NCBI GenBank assembly: GCA_038503075.1
Contig: JBCAML010000023.1
Span: 496,001 to 560,000, forward strand
Reading direction: 5' to 3'
DNA length: 64,000 nucleotides
Source: Gyromitra esculenta
Taxonomy: Eukaryota; Ascomycota; Pezizomycetes; Pezizales; Discinaceae
The notes under the pieces are model-generated. The model was given only the letters and a program-made list of their open reading frames with translations. It had not been told where the DNA came from and made no database searches. Shown in pieces: positions 10,583-21,521 of the stretch; position 1 is the first letter of the stretch, and the number at the start of each line of letters is the position of its first letter. Both the position numbers and the translations under genes were made by a program.

Positions 10583-11909
10583 ACATCAGCAAAAACCGGT
10601 CTGCGCGTGCACGTATGGGCAAGCGTCCGGACGCACTCCTAAAAGCTTCTACGCCTATATGTCTATATGCGTGAACATCAGCCTAGCTGTGCCGGTACGT
10701 CTAGTACGTTGCCAATATGGAGCTCTAGTACGTCCATCCGTGCCTGGTACGTTGGTACGCCCCAAATCTCATGCGTTTATATGCGTTTACATGCCCTAGT
10801 ACATCTAGTACGCCCATACGCCCATACCTTTGGTTCAATCTCCCCCCGAATCGCACGTGCAGTACGTCCATTACGCCCATTACGCCCATACGCCCATACC
10901 TTTGCTTTAATGTCCTCCCGAATTGCCCGTCCAATACATCCCGTACGCCCATATGCCCAATAGCGGCCTCGGTCGGATTCTTCTAAGTCGAAACCCTAAC
11001 CCCTTCCTCAGATCTTTGTGCCAGCTTCCTTCACGATCACAATGGCCTCCCTCACGCCCTCCCAGCAGCACTTCTTTTATACGGGCCCCGCCCACCACCT
11101 CCTGCTTTCCCTCCTGCTGCTATTGCAATGAACTTCGCTAACAGATCTCCAGGTTGTACGTCGCTGTTGTTCAATGTCCTTGCCCCCCCGCCCCCCTCGG
11201 GGCCCTCCTACACCGCCTGCTTGAATGCTGGATCGACTGCCATAGGAATCTCTCTGGCGATCCATATATACTGCCCGCTTGGCTGGCCTAGGACGCCCAT
11301 ATTGACTTCGTTCAACAGCAGGATCGACCCCCCTAGCGAGCCCTGTATGACTGCAGCTCGACTGCAGGATGAACAGCCGGATTGACCCCCTAGCGAGCTC
11401 TATCTAGTGTCTGCTCGACAGTGAGATCGACCCCCATAGCGAGCACTATATGGCACCTGCTCGATATCAGGATCAGCAGCAGGATCGACCCCCGAGCGAG
11501 CTCTATACCGCCTGCTCGGGCACCCTTTTGGCATACGATTCAATTGCGGGGCAGCAGAGCGGGTGGGCGAGCGGAGAGCGCGGAGAGCGCAGGGTACCAG
11601 ATATGTATATAGCGTAGTAGTTCTAGAGAATTGAAGATATCGCACATATTCATTTGCGCCAGAACAGCGTGACAGGAGCGTGATCGTGAAGTGTGAACTG
11701 TAGCGCTTCTAGTGCTCTAGTACGTTGGCGTACAGGGCGTACAGGGCTGGTATTGATACGTCCAGAAGCTGGGGCGTCCAGACATGGGAAACTCAGGTTC
11801 TGTGTCGAACTCGGAACCTAAAATAAATCTGCGTCCGGTCCTTCCAGTCCATTTATATGCGTCCAATGCGGAACGCGCATCCTGACGCAGCCCCCCTTTT
11901 TGCTGATGT
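10583..11909 (+). mobile_element. Family F2 element, copy A (1.33 kb, terminal inverted repeats)
   Basis: The left end reads ACATCAGCAAAAA then CTGCGCG; the right end, reverse complemented, reads ACATCAGCAAAAA then GGCTGCGTC. This gives matching termini of about 13 bp plus interrupted similarity. From 10757 onward it aligns nearly throughout with copy B (60073-61267). Internal parts in order: degenerate TACGCCCA octamer arrays (10680-10950); a conserved ATG (11042) in the context TTCACGATCACAATGGCCTC; a ~60 bp degenerate array of GATCGACCCCC...GAGCTCTATA units (11290-11530); and a 3' region. A short frame starts at 11042 and stops at 11133; comparison with copy C suggests a frameshift has cut it. 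No transposase is encoded, so it is non-autonomous or decayed. Target duplication unclear. Confidence 0.65.
11042..11133 (+). pseudogene. F2-encoded short ORF, truncated by frameshift
   Basis: Begins MASLTPSQQHFFYTG, aligned with MTSPMPSQQRFSYMG in copy B (60326) and MASHTAPRQYFSYMTHT in copy C (33271). In another frame the same DNA reads MNFANRSPGC, matching the DFSNRLQERV block that follows in copy C, so one or two indels separate the blocks. Function unknown. Confidence 0.4.
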
Positions 11910-12060
11910 GCATATACAGAAGCAGGAGATCAGAACAAAGCCCCGTCCTAGCCAGTTTGGGTAAGAAATTCTGCTCTGTGAAAGTTTCCGGAACTTATAA
12001 ATACTACAAACAATCAACTGAAGGCTGCCGGCCAAATACGCCTGTATTGGGTGGTGGGCA

Positions 12061-13417
12061 GTAGGTTGTGGACGTAATATTTAATCCCGCCAGAGACCTT
12101 TTGCCAACTTTTTGAATCAATAGAGAGAGAACGGAGACAAAGAGCTGCAATAGATGGTTTAGTCGCGAAGCATAACGCAAGAAGTTCCATTACAATGTTC
12201 TTAAGCTTAGGCTCACAAACCCAAAGGTGGATCGATCAGCAGGAAAACGGATTTTCTTTTGAGGAAACATAAGTTATCAAGGGAAGATGACAATTTTGGT
12301 TCTGCAATTTGGTCAAAGTTTAGGACCGACAATATCAAAGAACTGCAAAATGTGACTGTTCATGAGATCATGATTCACGTCACAATCCGTTAATATGAAT
12401 TGCAAGAGTATCACAGCGGTGTTAGTGGTAAATAAGAAGCCAAACCATTTGTAGTCAGTCTACACCACAAATATCCCAAGATTTTAAGTATGATCAAAAA
12501 ATTCAACAGGCAAGGTAAAGCAATACCTTAACCATACACCATATCGGTTTTTTCAACCAAGGTTTTCCAACCACCTACTGATGGAACTGATATTGGTTAC
12601 CATGACGACTCACAACAAATGCTTTGGAACTAAGAATTACTACAAGTGAAGGTATTGGTCAAACGGGGAGATTCTACTCTCTGGCCTGTGGAATCCGAGA
12701 CCAACAATATGGTATGGGGCTACAGAGGTGGGGTAAGAGAAGCAATCAATTTCCGCCTTCAAGGCATACAAGCAAATGAAGAATTCGAAATGGTCTAGTT
12801 TGAGATTGACCGATTGTACCACTGGCTTTTTGAACGATGTAAAGATTTTATTATGGCCTACTAGTAAGACACTAGAGCGGGATTAAATACCAGCGTCCTA
12901 AAAAGTTAATGTGGAATGAGTTGCAAGTTATTCTCTCATTCTGGAAAGTAAATAAGGAACTACTAGGATTTGGAAGGCAGAAAATGCTCTTTGGTGCATT
13001 TTAAAAATTTACCTAATAAGGCATCAAAGGTTGCTAATATGATCGCTTCATTGTTCATCAGATTTGCCAGAACATATGACAAAAATAATCCTACCCCTAG
13101 ATATTGCTAGCTCCGATCGACCTCTTATGTAGGGTAACTTAAAGTCTCACCTTGATTTGAGCATTGTCGACAGCAATTTACTCTTTGCATCAGTCTATTC
13201 ATCAATAGCTAGTGTCCACAATCTTGGCCTAGAAGACCGCCAAACTCAAATGAGTTCAGGGGAAGAGGATGATGACTGGGAAGATGGTTTTTTTGGGAAT
13301 GAGGAGGCAATGAGGGCACTTGATACTCTAATGAAACTTACCGACATTCCGACAGTGGAAAACATATCAGTCGATGTCAGTGAAGATGATTTTCATACGG
13401 AAGGTCTTGTATTATGA
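12061..13417 (+). pseudogene. Large decayed gene with stops of TAA/TAG type only
   Basis: One plus-strand frame (codons in phase with 12241) reads protein-like sequence over ~360 codons from 12061 to 13137. It is interrupted by 18 stops: at 12082, 12121, 12151, 12160, 12202, 12208, 12391, 12433, 12529, 12631, 12796, 12862, 12865, 12907, 12949, 12964, 13108 and 13135. All are TAA or TAG, none TGA, so each could come from CAA or CAG by one C-to-T change. A frame change near 13140 leads into an acidic tail (GEEDDDWEDGFFGNEEAM) ending at 13417. Readable blocks include FGSAIWSKFRTDNIKELQN and NMVWGYRGGVREAINFRLQ. I recognise no domain; an old transposon or host gene are both possible. Confidence 0.5.
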
Positions 13418-13499
13418 AATGATGGAGAGATTGATCGTAACAGGGGTAGTCCTACTGCTCTAGAAAGGAAATAGGTATAGGAATACAACCGTCATCAGC

Positions 13500-14255
13500 A
13501 AAAAATCGAGGTTCCCTGGTGGCCTCTGTGGAGGTCAGCGAGGAAACTTGTGCATTGCAGAGGCAGAGCACGGCCCTAAACCTCCACAGAGGAGCGACGC
13601 AGCGCTCTACCTCCACAAAGGAGAGCGAGCAATGTTCTCCGTCTCCATGAGGACAGGATTCGGCTCTTGCTTGTCACATAGGCTTTTGATCTCACTTAGT
13701 CAATTCCTTAATAGCAAAAATATCATTTATTTATTCGCTCTCTCTATGTCTCTCTATCGCAATATCTATGTATAGTCTTCTATATCTACAGGTATCTAAT
13801 TCGTAAACACTATGTATAGGCTTCTATGTCTATAGGTATCCTATTCGCATTATTTATGCACGGGCTCTCTCCTGCTATGCAGCGACTTCCAAACGACAGC
13901 ACGCACACGCGCTTTGGAAGCAGGCAGTGGAGGGGCTCTAAAGCTCGCTCCTGGCAGGGAGTTTAGGGGGTCGATAGGTCGCCCGCTGCGGGCTGTGGGG
14001 AGGTCAATAGCTCACTCCTCGGGGGGACGAAAGCTCGCTCGCTGCAGGTAGTAGGGTGTCAATAGCTCTCTCCTAGCGGGCTGTTGGGGGGAGGTCAATA
14101 GCTCGCTCGCTCCAGGCAGTAGGTGGGGGTCGAAAGCCTGTAAGAAAGCCAGCGAGTTCGTCTATTCGTCGAGCATGGAAGCAGGTAATGGGGGCCTGGA
14201 GAGCACAAGATGAGTGCCTCTATAAATAACGAGTGTTAGCAATACTCAAGCAAAG
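13500..14255 (+). repeat. Family F1 unit, left arm of a large inverted repeat
   Basis: Runs from CCTCTGTGGAGGTCAGCGAGGA to GTGTTAGCAATACTCAAGC (14233-14255). Its reverse complement is found at 14608-15125. The arm contains short near-repeats (TATGTATAG..CTTCTAT..CTACAGGTATC) and, at 13930-14140, a degenerate ~40 bp tandem array of GGTCAATAGCTCGCTCGCTG-type units that the right arm lacks. A single diverged unit in direct orientation lies at 33890-34258. Confidence 0.7.
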
Positions 14256-14607
14256 ACTTAGAGATATGTGGAGAAAGGGGGAGACAGCCTGGGGGGGAGG
14301 GAAAGAACGAGGCAGGAACGGCAGCTAAAGAAGAGGTTGGAAACACGCCAAGAACCCTGCTTGGCAGCCGGATACACGGAGAAGAGCCACAAAAAGTCAC
14401 TCGATTTGATGAGGTTTTTGGTTTATTCGCTATGCAAATTAACATAGCAAATGTATGAAGAATACACCTGAAGTGTGTACAGAGTTGCACTGCCAAAGAA
14501 CCAGGCATCGCTATATGATCGTATTGGTCATCATTGATTCCTCCCCTAATCCTACAGCTAGGCGATTTTCTCTATGTGCCTATTCTCCCCTATCCTGCTA
14601 TCCCTTT
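14256..14607. other. Spacer of the F1 inverted repeat
   Basis: 352 bp between the two arms. Short frames only; no gene supported. Confidence 0.5.
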
Positions 14608-15340
14608 CTTTGCTTGAGTATTGCTAACACGCATTGTTTGTAGACTCCCTCATCTCGAGCTCTCCAGGCCTCCATTACCTGCTTCCATGCTCGACAAATA
14701 GGCGAACTCGCGGCTTTCCTACAGGCTCTCGACCCACCCCGACTGCCTGCTAGGAGCGAGCATTCGATCTCCTACACTAAATAATGCGAATAGGGTACCT
14801 GTAGACATAGAAGCCTGTACATAGTGTTTGCGAATTAGATACCTGTAGATATAGAAGACTGTACATAAATATTGCGATAGAGATACATAGAGAGAGCGAA
14901 TAAATAAGTGATATTTTGAGGAAGCGAGTAAACGAGATTAAAAGCCTATGGGACGAGCAAGAGCCGAATCTTGTCCGCAATGAGACGAAGAACATAGCTC
15001 CGCTCCTCTGTGGGGGAAGGGCTTTGGGTGCTATACCTCTGTGGAGGTAGAGCGTTGCGTCGCTCCTCTGTGAAGGAAGAGCTTTGGGTGCTTTACCTCT
15101 GTGGAGGTCAGCGAGGACGAACATCGTCCCTAAAGTGACGCCGAGGAGAGCGAGGGAGTAGGGCTTGCTGGTTTAGCTCCGTGCAGGAAAATCTTTGAGC
15201 TCTCGACCTCTGTGGAGGAAAGGCTCCGTGCTCCAGCTCTGCCGAGGCCACTGGCAGCGAGGACGAACATCGTCCCAAAAGTGACACAGAGGTCAGTGAG
15301 GAAAAATCATCGGTCAAGATTTCCTAGCGAGGCAACCGAG
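14608..15340 (-). repeat. Family F1 unit, right arm, with extra CTCTGTGGAGG motifs
   Basis: 14608-14630 is the exact 23 bp reverse complement of 14233-14255. The match continues, with one large gap where the left arm has its tandem array, to about 15125. From 15000 to 15300 the motif CTCTGTGGAGGT and the block GAGGACGAACATCGTCCC recur two or more times. The outer end abuts the truncated copia gag at 15341. Confidence 0.65.
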
Positions 15341-16099
15341 CTATGAGCAATGCTCTGCCTTCTGTGGAGAAATAAATTTTTTGCTGATGCATCTTGCACG
15401 TCCTCTGGCCCGAGTTTGGTAGCTTCCGCTCGGTCTGCCTAGGAAGGCTTCTGTAGAAGCGTCTGGTTGGTTTCTCATAGCACGAATGCTCTCATCTTCC
15501 TTCAGGGAATCGAGGATAGATTCAATGGTTGCATCAGGTCGATTTTGCTGTATCTTGGCCGTTGCATCAAAAGCGGTGGGAAGGGAGGCAAAGACGTGCG
15601 TTTTGAAGGCCACATCAGAGATGGCTTCAGGGGTACCACTGATTTGGTTCCTGAGCTCCACCAGTTTGGAAAAGTAGTCCCCGATTGGCTCACCCGGGGT
15701 GGGGCGGAGGCTGCAGAACTGCCTGTAGATAGCTTGACGACCTACCGCCTGAGCTGTGCTCGCCGTTTCGAGCCTTCTTGCAAGGACTGTCCACATTTGC
15801 TCTGGGTCATCAATGTTGCCAATGTAGACCCTGACCGGAATACTGCAAGAAATGTAGATTACTGCAGCTGCATCCTCTTTACGTTCTTCGTAGTCTCTGA
15901 GCGTAGCTCTAGCTGCTGCCATCTGATTGATACCTCGAGCTGGAGCTGGAGGAACAGGTTCAGATCCATCTACAATTTGCCAGGCTCCGATGGCTCGAAT
16001 AAGGGGTCTTGAGCTATTCTTCCACGCAGAATAATTAGCCGTTGTCAAACGCTCATATGATCCCTTTGGATGTTTGAAGATGTCCTTAACAGTAGCCAT
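15341..16099 (-). pseudogene. gag: Ty1/copia gag, 3'-truncated (no zinc knuckle, no pol)
   Basis: A 252-codon frame on the minus strand from ATG 16099, preceded by a 59 bp leader, primer site and LTR, which is why this Met is preferred over the upstream frame extending into the LTR. Residues ~8-45 (HPKGSYERLTTANYSAWK, GAWQIVDG) fit the N-terminal DUF4219-type segment. Residues ~70-210 (YISCSIPVRVYIGNIDDPEQ, the AYxxFCSLRP-like block, GDYFSKLVELRNQ, FASLPTAF) fit the UBN2/retrotran_gag domain of copia elements. The frame ends shortly after an Arg/Gly-rich linker, where a CCHC knuckle would be expected, exactly where the F1 inverted repeat begins. Protease, integrase and RT are missing. It would form virus-like particles in an intact element. 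Confidence 0.8.
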
Positions 16100-16158
16100 T
16101 ATAGCAAGAAGGTAGATGTTCGTTTGAGATAGAGGTCTTTGTTGTAGCGGTTTAGCGT

Positions 16159-16171
16159 AGGGCTCATAACC
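16159..16171 (-). other. Primer binding site of the copia element
   Basis: Minus-strand GGTTATGAGCCCT directly follows the LTR. It is complementary to the anticodon stem-loop of fungal initiator tRNA-Met (AGGGCTCATAACC in yeast), the half-tRNA priming mode known for Drosophila copia. Confidence 0.7.
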
Positions 16172-16319
16172 TGTTAGAATGCAGAGAGGTATGATTGAAC
16201 TGTTTGGTACAAAGATAGATTGATTGATTGATTGATGAAGAAGAGAAGAAGAAGCGAGAAAGAAAATAACACTAGTATATATATAACCATTCACTAGCTC
16301 GTCACAGAGCCCCATAACA
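16172..16319 (-). repeat. 5' LTR of the copia element (148 bp)
   Basis: On the minus strand it starts TGTTATGGGG and ends TCTAACA, with the 5 bp inversion TGTTA/TAACA. It contains a TATATATATA promoter-like run (16275-16286) and a TGAT/TTGA short tandem at 16212-16226. Only one LTR is present, since the 3' part of the element is lost. Confidence 0.75.
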
Positions 16320-16512
16320 CCAAAGAATCACGTGCCCATACAACTTCTCAACAATTGCCACCCTCCAAGGACAAGGATGAGAGAACCCTAACCCGATATC
16401 AGGACTATAAAAGCATTGTGTAGAGGGCCACCGTGAAGCGGTGGCAATAGGAGCCAGCTAGGAGGGGTCGAACGCCGTGCAGCAGCGTGAGGTCCCGACT
16501 GCGAGCGTTTCA

Positions 16513-16585
16513 CAGGTTTATTAAACCTCAAAGCCCCCGCGCTCTGAGCACATAAGATATGGTTTTTCGTTCAGGGCATACGACC
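16513..16585 (+). repeat. Dispersed repeat F7, copy 1
   Basis: Block from GGTTTATTAAACCTCAAA through CTCTGAGCACATAAGATATG to TCGTTCAGGGCATACGA. It matches the minus strand of 62730-62803 with few differences. Termini not found. Confidence 0.5.
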
Positions 16586-16718
16586 CCCTACAGGTCGACG
16601 GGGCGAGGCCTAGTGAGACATATCAATAGATAATGGGTTGCTGGGGGGTCGTCTCCGGTTTGCCTAATGCAATTGGTTTATTAGACTGGCTTTTTGTTTG
16701 TGGTTTGACTGTGTCAAA

Positions 16719-17124
16719 GTAAGACTCACGTGTGTATCATGTGATCGGTTATATTGCAACCCGATGCGGGCAGTTTGTTACACCGACTCGGATAGAACGT
16801 TATCCCGAGTCGGATGAACCAGAGTGCGGGGGATTGTAGTACTGAAGGCATCGGTACTAATATTGTTTTTCCTTAAGTACGGGTTGTGGGAATAGTTTAG
16901 TTCAGTATCAATATCAATCAGTATCTCCCTCATACCAGCTATCCTGTTTACCCGCTGTCCTGTGCCTATATTTTATTTGACTGCAGGGGCTTGCAGCGAG
17001 GTTCGCTCAAGTGCGCTCTACTCTTTAAACGCTGTTCTAGAGGTTGTCACGTGGTTCGCTGTATTCTTGCGGGAGCTGTCTTTTGTGTTAACATAAGACT
17101 CACATGTCTATCATGTCATCTGAG
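16719..17124. repeat. Short direct repeats and a strong hairpin
   Basis: AAGACTCACGTGTGTATCATG (16721-16741) recurs as AAGACTCACATGTCTATCATG (17095-17115), about 375 bp apart. Between them CCGACTCGGATA (16783-16794) and TATCCCGAGTCGG (16801-16813) form a hairpin with a 6 nt loop. Confidence 0.4.
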
Positions 17125-18536
17125 ATGGAATATGCTGATGTATATAAATAGCGGTGCCGGTTTGGAGTGGATTTTGCGCCGATGCTGATGGAAAACAGTG
17201 CTGGAGCAGATAGAATGCAGAGAAAGTTACAGTGGAGGACATTTCCTTCAGTGTGGGTGTTGGGAGTATTTTCGCTAGCGATCAATTCGCACAGTTATCT
17301 ATCTCATGCAGCCATCTTGTTTTGCGTTTGCGCATCCAGTTATTCAATCTTTTGTCCTACGGCAGACCCCCTCAGTTATTGGAAAGGATCGAAGAGTAAC
17401 GACGGCGTTGCTCTGAACAGGGGTGGGCAAAGCGTCATACTTTTGTAGCCTCTTGTGACTTCTGAACTTCTACTGTCGTGATCTAACCTGTTTTGGCTAT
17501 CGTGTCTCCATCGGCGCGTCGAGCACTAGTCCTTCCAATCCGTGATGAATGCATTCTACTTCCAGATTCTAGCTCATTCCTGGTGTTCTGAGTAGTCGGA
17601 CCTGCTTCCGCAATGGGTTCAATGGCTGTATAACCTTGTCCGTGGCAGAAGACTTCAGCTAAAGCTCTGATCTTTCGTGCTTCTCTACATGGAATCGGAT
17701 CAGATCATTTTGCTGCGTTTCCATTTTACTGTGCTGGTTCCCGTTTGTCTGTGATCAGCCTCTGATAGACCGCGATACCAATTTTAGCTATGTCTCCAGT
17801 GTTGCAGCGACGAAGTAACGCTTGGGCCTCTTCTATTATATACCGTAAGAATAATGGACACATGAGATCGATTGCTTGTATTTACTACTCCCCTAAAAGC
17901 TGGTGGCGCTATCCCATCAGCATACCCGTATGTATCCTCCGAGTGTCCGCGTACTCAGGTCTGCGTCTCTAACTAACTCCCATTCCCCGAAGCCACGCAC
18001 GAAGTGTCACCGCATTATGAAGCCTCTTCAACATATATAAGCTAACGCTGATATCGATCTCGCTCCGCCTATGGGTCAGTTTTCAAAATTGGTTCAAACT
18101 TTCCGAAAATCTCAAGCTTGATTTGGGAGTTGGCAAAGTTGACCTCTGCTGGGATAGTCAAAGGGTGCACTGCTAGCGGGTGAAATTTGCCTTGGAAGCT
18201 CTCTTTTGGTTAAAACAGATCTTGTGAAGGTTATGTAGCCTTCTACGATGTGTTGTTTCATCCCCCGATGAAGTTTTTAAAAGGTCTCCTAATTGTTACG
18301 GGCTACCATTGGGTAAGTTAATCAGAAAGCTGGCTATTTGAAAGGCCACTATGGACTGTTAGCATTTTTTAATTTTATTAAGACGGTTACAGAATCTCTT
18401 GATATGGATTTGGCAAGGATAAGATGGGATATACTAGAAAAAGGACAGCCGTGATACTCTTTGTTTTCGAGGGGACCGAGAGTGTTCTGCTAGAATCTCC
18501 CGAGTTCATATTTCTCTAGTGGTGCTGGCTCATCTG
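17125..18536. other. Intergenic; no supported gene
   Basis: Only short frames, none resembling a known family; no repeat of other parts of the window was recognised. Confidence 0.3.
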
Positions 18537-19062
18537 CTAGCAAACTCTGCATTTCGAAGGACGATCGTTAAGCTTCCTAGAAGCAGCTGGATATTGGCAT
18601 TTAGTTTTGTCGTCTAGGATTGTATGTAAGAAATTTTGTGCATTATCTAGTACCTGGTAAGCTAGTCTGCTGACTGCTATCGGTGGTCCTTGCTGGTATC
18701 CATAGTCTGGGTCGGGTGTGATTAGGGCGTGCTTGTCTTCTACTGAGGAATCAGTCTTTTCGCGATGATAATTCTGCAAAAAGGAAAAAGTTAGTTTGCG
18801 TCCCTGATAGGCGTGTTCGGTTGCAGGCGATTCAGTCTACTCCTGCATAATACAGAGGACAAAGAGTGATTGGGGAATTTGCATTGAGGTCGGAGTCGGG
18901 AATGATAGGTTCCCCCATACTATTGAGAGATTTGATTAAGTGTGAGAAGTTGGACGCATACCGTGTTTCTACTATTGAGGTGAACTCGCTTTCCGTATAG
19001 GGTAGGCTCTCGCTAATGAGTGTTTTGCCTCGGGGACGATTTTTCTATAAGAAACTGTAGAG
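18537..19062 (-). pseudogene. Decayed coding-like stretch, unidentified
   Basis: Two minus-strand blocks in sequence: one of ~75 codons (part reads YASNFSHLIKSLNSMGEPII, ending at a TGA near 18837) and an 80-residue frame at 18779-18537 (HALITPDPDYGYQQGPPIAV within it). Both have balanced composition. No domain recognised; frame change between them. Confidence 0.25.
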
Positions 19063-21272
19063 ATATAAGTTTATTCGCTGACATTGAACCGGTTACACGT
19101 TGGAAATATGAACTTAATGATATGGGTATTTCTGATTGATCTCCAAATTAGCTCTAGTGGTCCTGATTGTGTCTCTTTGATTGCTAAAAGGAGAGAGGTA
19201 GAGTTACTGGGAGGTAGTTCTTCAGTACTGCCGGTTACGGTTTCTATTAAAGTAGCGAGGTCCTATTCAATCCAATAGAGACGTACTGGTTTGGGGGCTT
19301 CTTGGTTATGATTTTCTTGGTGGGTTACTGGAGCGGGTCAGGTGATTTCTTCTATGGGAGGTATGGTTTTTGTCTTGTGGGGGAAACTACCCAATTTGAA
19401 CAATGGGAACTGTAGGCTGGGAGTGAAGTTCACGAGGGGATGCAGTTTTGTCTAAGGCTCTCTCTCCGTGTGGTTCTTCATCCGTATTGATGGATAGCTA
19501 CTGATTCCTTGTTTGATGGATTGGTTGGTTCCAATGGTTGATTACGGGACAGCTTGGAAGAAGAACATTGATCAGTGGCTGCGTAGACTGCTGAAGAATG
19601 GTAGTGAGACAATTGGTCTTATCGAGAGAAAATTCTAGACTAGTGATGAACTCGTTGGTGTCGCATTATTGCTAGTATGGCGGATTTCGTTCCATAGCTT
19701 CTAGGTGGATTGCTCCAGGTGTGATAGACCAGCAAGGCAGACATCAGGTAAAGGTTTCACTTGCACTTGCGGCTTGCCCTCGCCTCAGACGCTCCTGTAC
19801 ATTTTTCTTCCTCTTAAAATGTCGTTCTATCAAGTGTTGCGGAGAATAACGTAGGACTAGAAGAGATGCTCTGGCAAGAATGATTCAACCTGATGGCTGT
19901 CCTGTTGGTGAGGATGCTCAACCGAAAGAAGTATTGAGCCTGCTAGAAGGATCGAACTGTGATTGTGGTGTCGCTACCGATTATAGAGAATTATGGCACA
20001 GAGTATTTAATATACCTACAAATATGTAATGATTACGTGAGCTTAGCGCAATCCGTCTTCCCCAGTCGGAATCTTAGTTAATCAAAAAATACACGACTTC
20101 CACATTACTCCTGTTGCCTATAATCGACTAAACTGCGAACCTAATTTTGGTGGTGGATTGGCTATATACGGTCCCGTGATGTAGTCAGTTGTTGGCGATA
20201 TGAGGTCAACCAAATCCCCCTGTGAAAGAGAAACCTTCAGCAGGACAACGGCGATATCGATTCTCTCAGAGGAATCAAATTCTCCAGTGGGAAGCAAACC
20301 ATGCTACCAAGCGAAACCTTTCCGAGCACGAACCTCCCCCGCGGGACGAAGCTTCCCAGCAAGGCTTCTAGAAAAATACTCAGTTAAATGGGTTTTAGGC
20401 GTCTAGTCAATTTATCTACACCCTTTTTGAGATACATTTTACCACTACCTGGTGGTTGGCCTCTTTTTCTCTCAGCGACTGGCAACTCTGAGTCTGTCGC
20501 GAATTGATCGCCTTTTGGTACTGGTTAGACCGATGGGCGGGATTGGGCCAGAATACTCGTGCTTTCAATTTCTTTGGTTTGTATCGCATTTTAGATCTGG
20601 GCGCGTTCTAATTTTTTTTCTAGGCCAAGATAATAAATAAGCTCTTTGCTTGGAGACCTGTAGAGCTATTCATCCTGTTGAGCGCTGAGACATTTTTAGC
20701 GGAATACGACTACGTATCGTGTTCGTTTGCTTCCGATAGCCCAGTGTCCTCGAAATGTTGAGGACATACACCGTGCGTGTTGCACCAACATACTATACTT
20801 GAGTAGATTGCGCCTCGCACAGCTGTCGTTTTACGTGCTCTTTGTCGTTGTAATAGCAGGTCCCAGATCAGCTACTTAGGCTCCGTCTAGACTTAATTTT
20901 ACAGTAAGGGTTAGTCTTCCGAACAGCTACTTCCGAAGGCGACACGAAAACTAAAACGACTTTATACCAATCTTGAAATATTGTACCTTTCGGTCCATCA
21001 CCAAGGAGGCGGCACGTATTTTAGATCATACTCTTTGATTACAACCTATCAACCGCTCAGTAAATCCGATGTAATCTGACAGGCGATAATAACTAGCCGT
21101 TAGTATTCATCTTTTGTGGGCACAAACTCCGGATCACCGAAGTTATATGTATGACTCCTTACCTGCAACCAGAGATCGATTACGTTTCAAGGGGGTTCAT
21201 AATATGCAAGCCTAGCCAGGTCAACGATGATCTTTCAGCGTTCTCTTGTCCCCTATAATTGTCTATCTACGA
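19063..21272. other. Intergenic with faint coding-like composition
   Basis: Minus-strand 19280-19740 reads Ser/Pro/Tyr-rich sequence with several stops, possibly the upstream part of the 18.5 kb relic. Nothing that can be named. Confidence 0.2.
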
Positions 21273-21521
21273 ATGGAGGACCATACTAGGCTCATCATTG
21301 CTTTCTATAATCTAACAAGAATTGGATTTGCGCTACTGGATGATTGTCATGAAGAATTGATTGAAGGCCATTAGAAATATCTTGTACCCCAGATTGCGCG
21401 GAAGGTTAGGAAGAGAACCAAGACAGGACCACTAGCAGGTACTAAACCGAATAAAGTTGGTAATGCTACGCCTACAGAGTTAGCTTTACTCCACGGTAGA
21501 ATACCGAAACAAGAAGACTAA
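21273..21521 (+). pseudogene. Short ORF broken by one TAG, unidentified
   Basis: ATG at 21273 to TAA at 21519-21521, 82 codons with a single internal TAG after EELIEGH, convertible to Gln by one base. The N-terminal half is hydrophobic/acidic (FALLDDCHEELIEG); the C-terminal half is basic (RKVRKRTKTGP). A second 97-codon frame begins 3 bp downstream (21524-21817). Probably the end of a larger decayed gene. Confidence 0.3.

Noticed and set aside
15467..16012. 181-codon plus-strand frame opposite gag
   Set aside because: Antisense shadow of the recognised copia gag.
16100..16315. N-terminal 72-residue extension of the copia gag frame
   Set aside because: It runs through the leader, primer site and LTR, so it is not coding; the Met at 16099 is the natural start.
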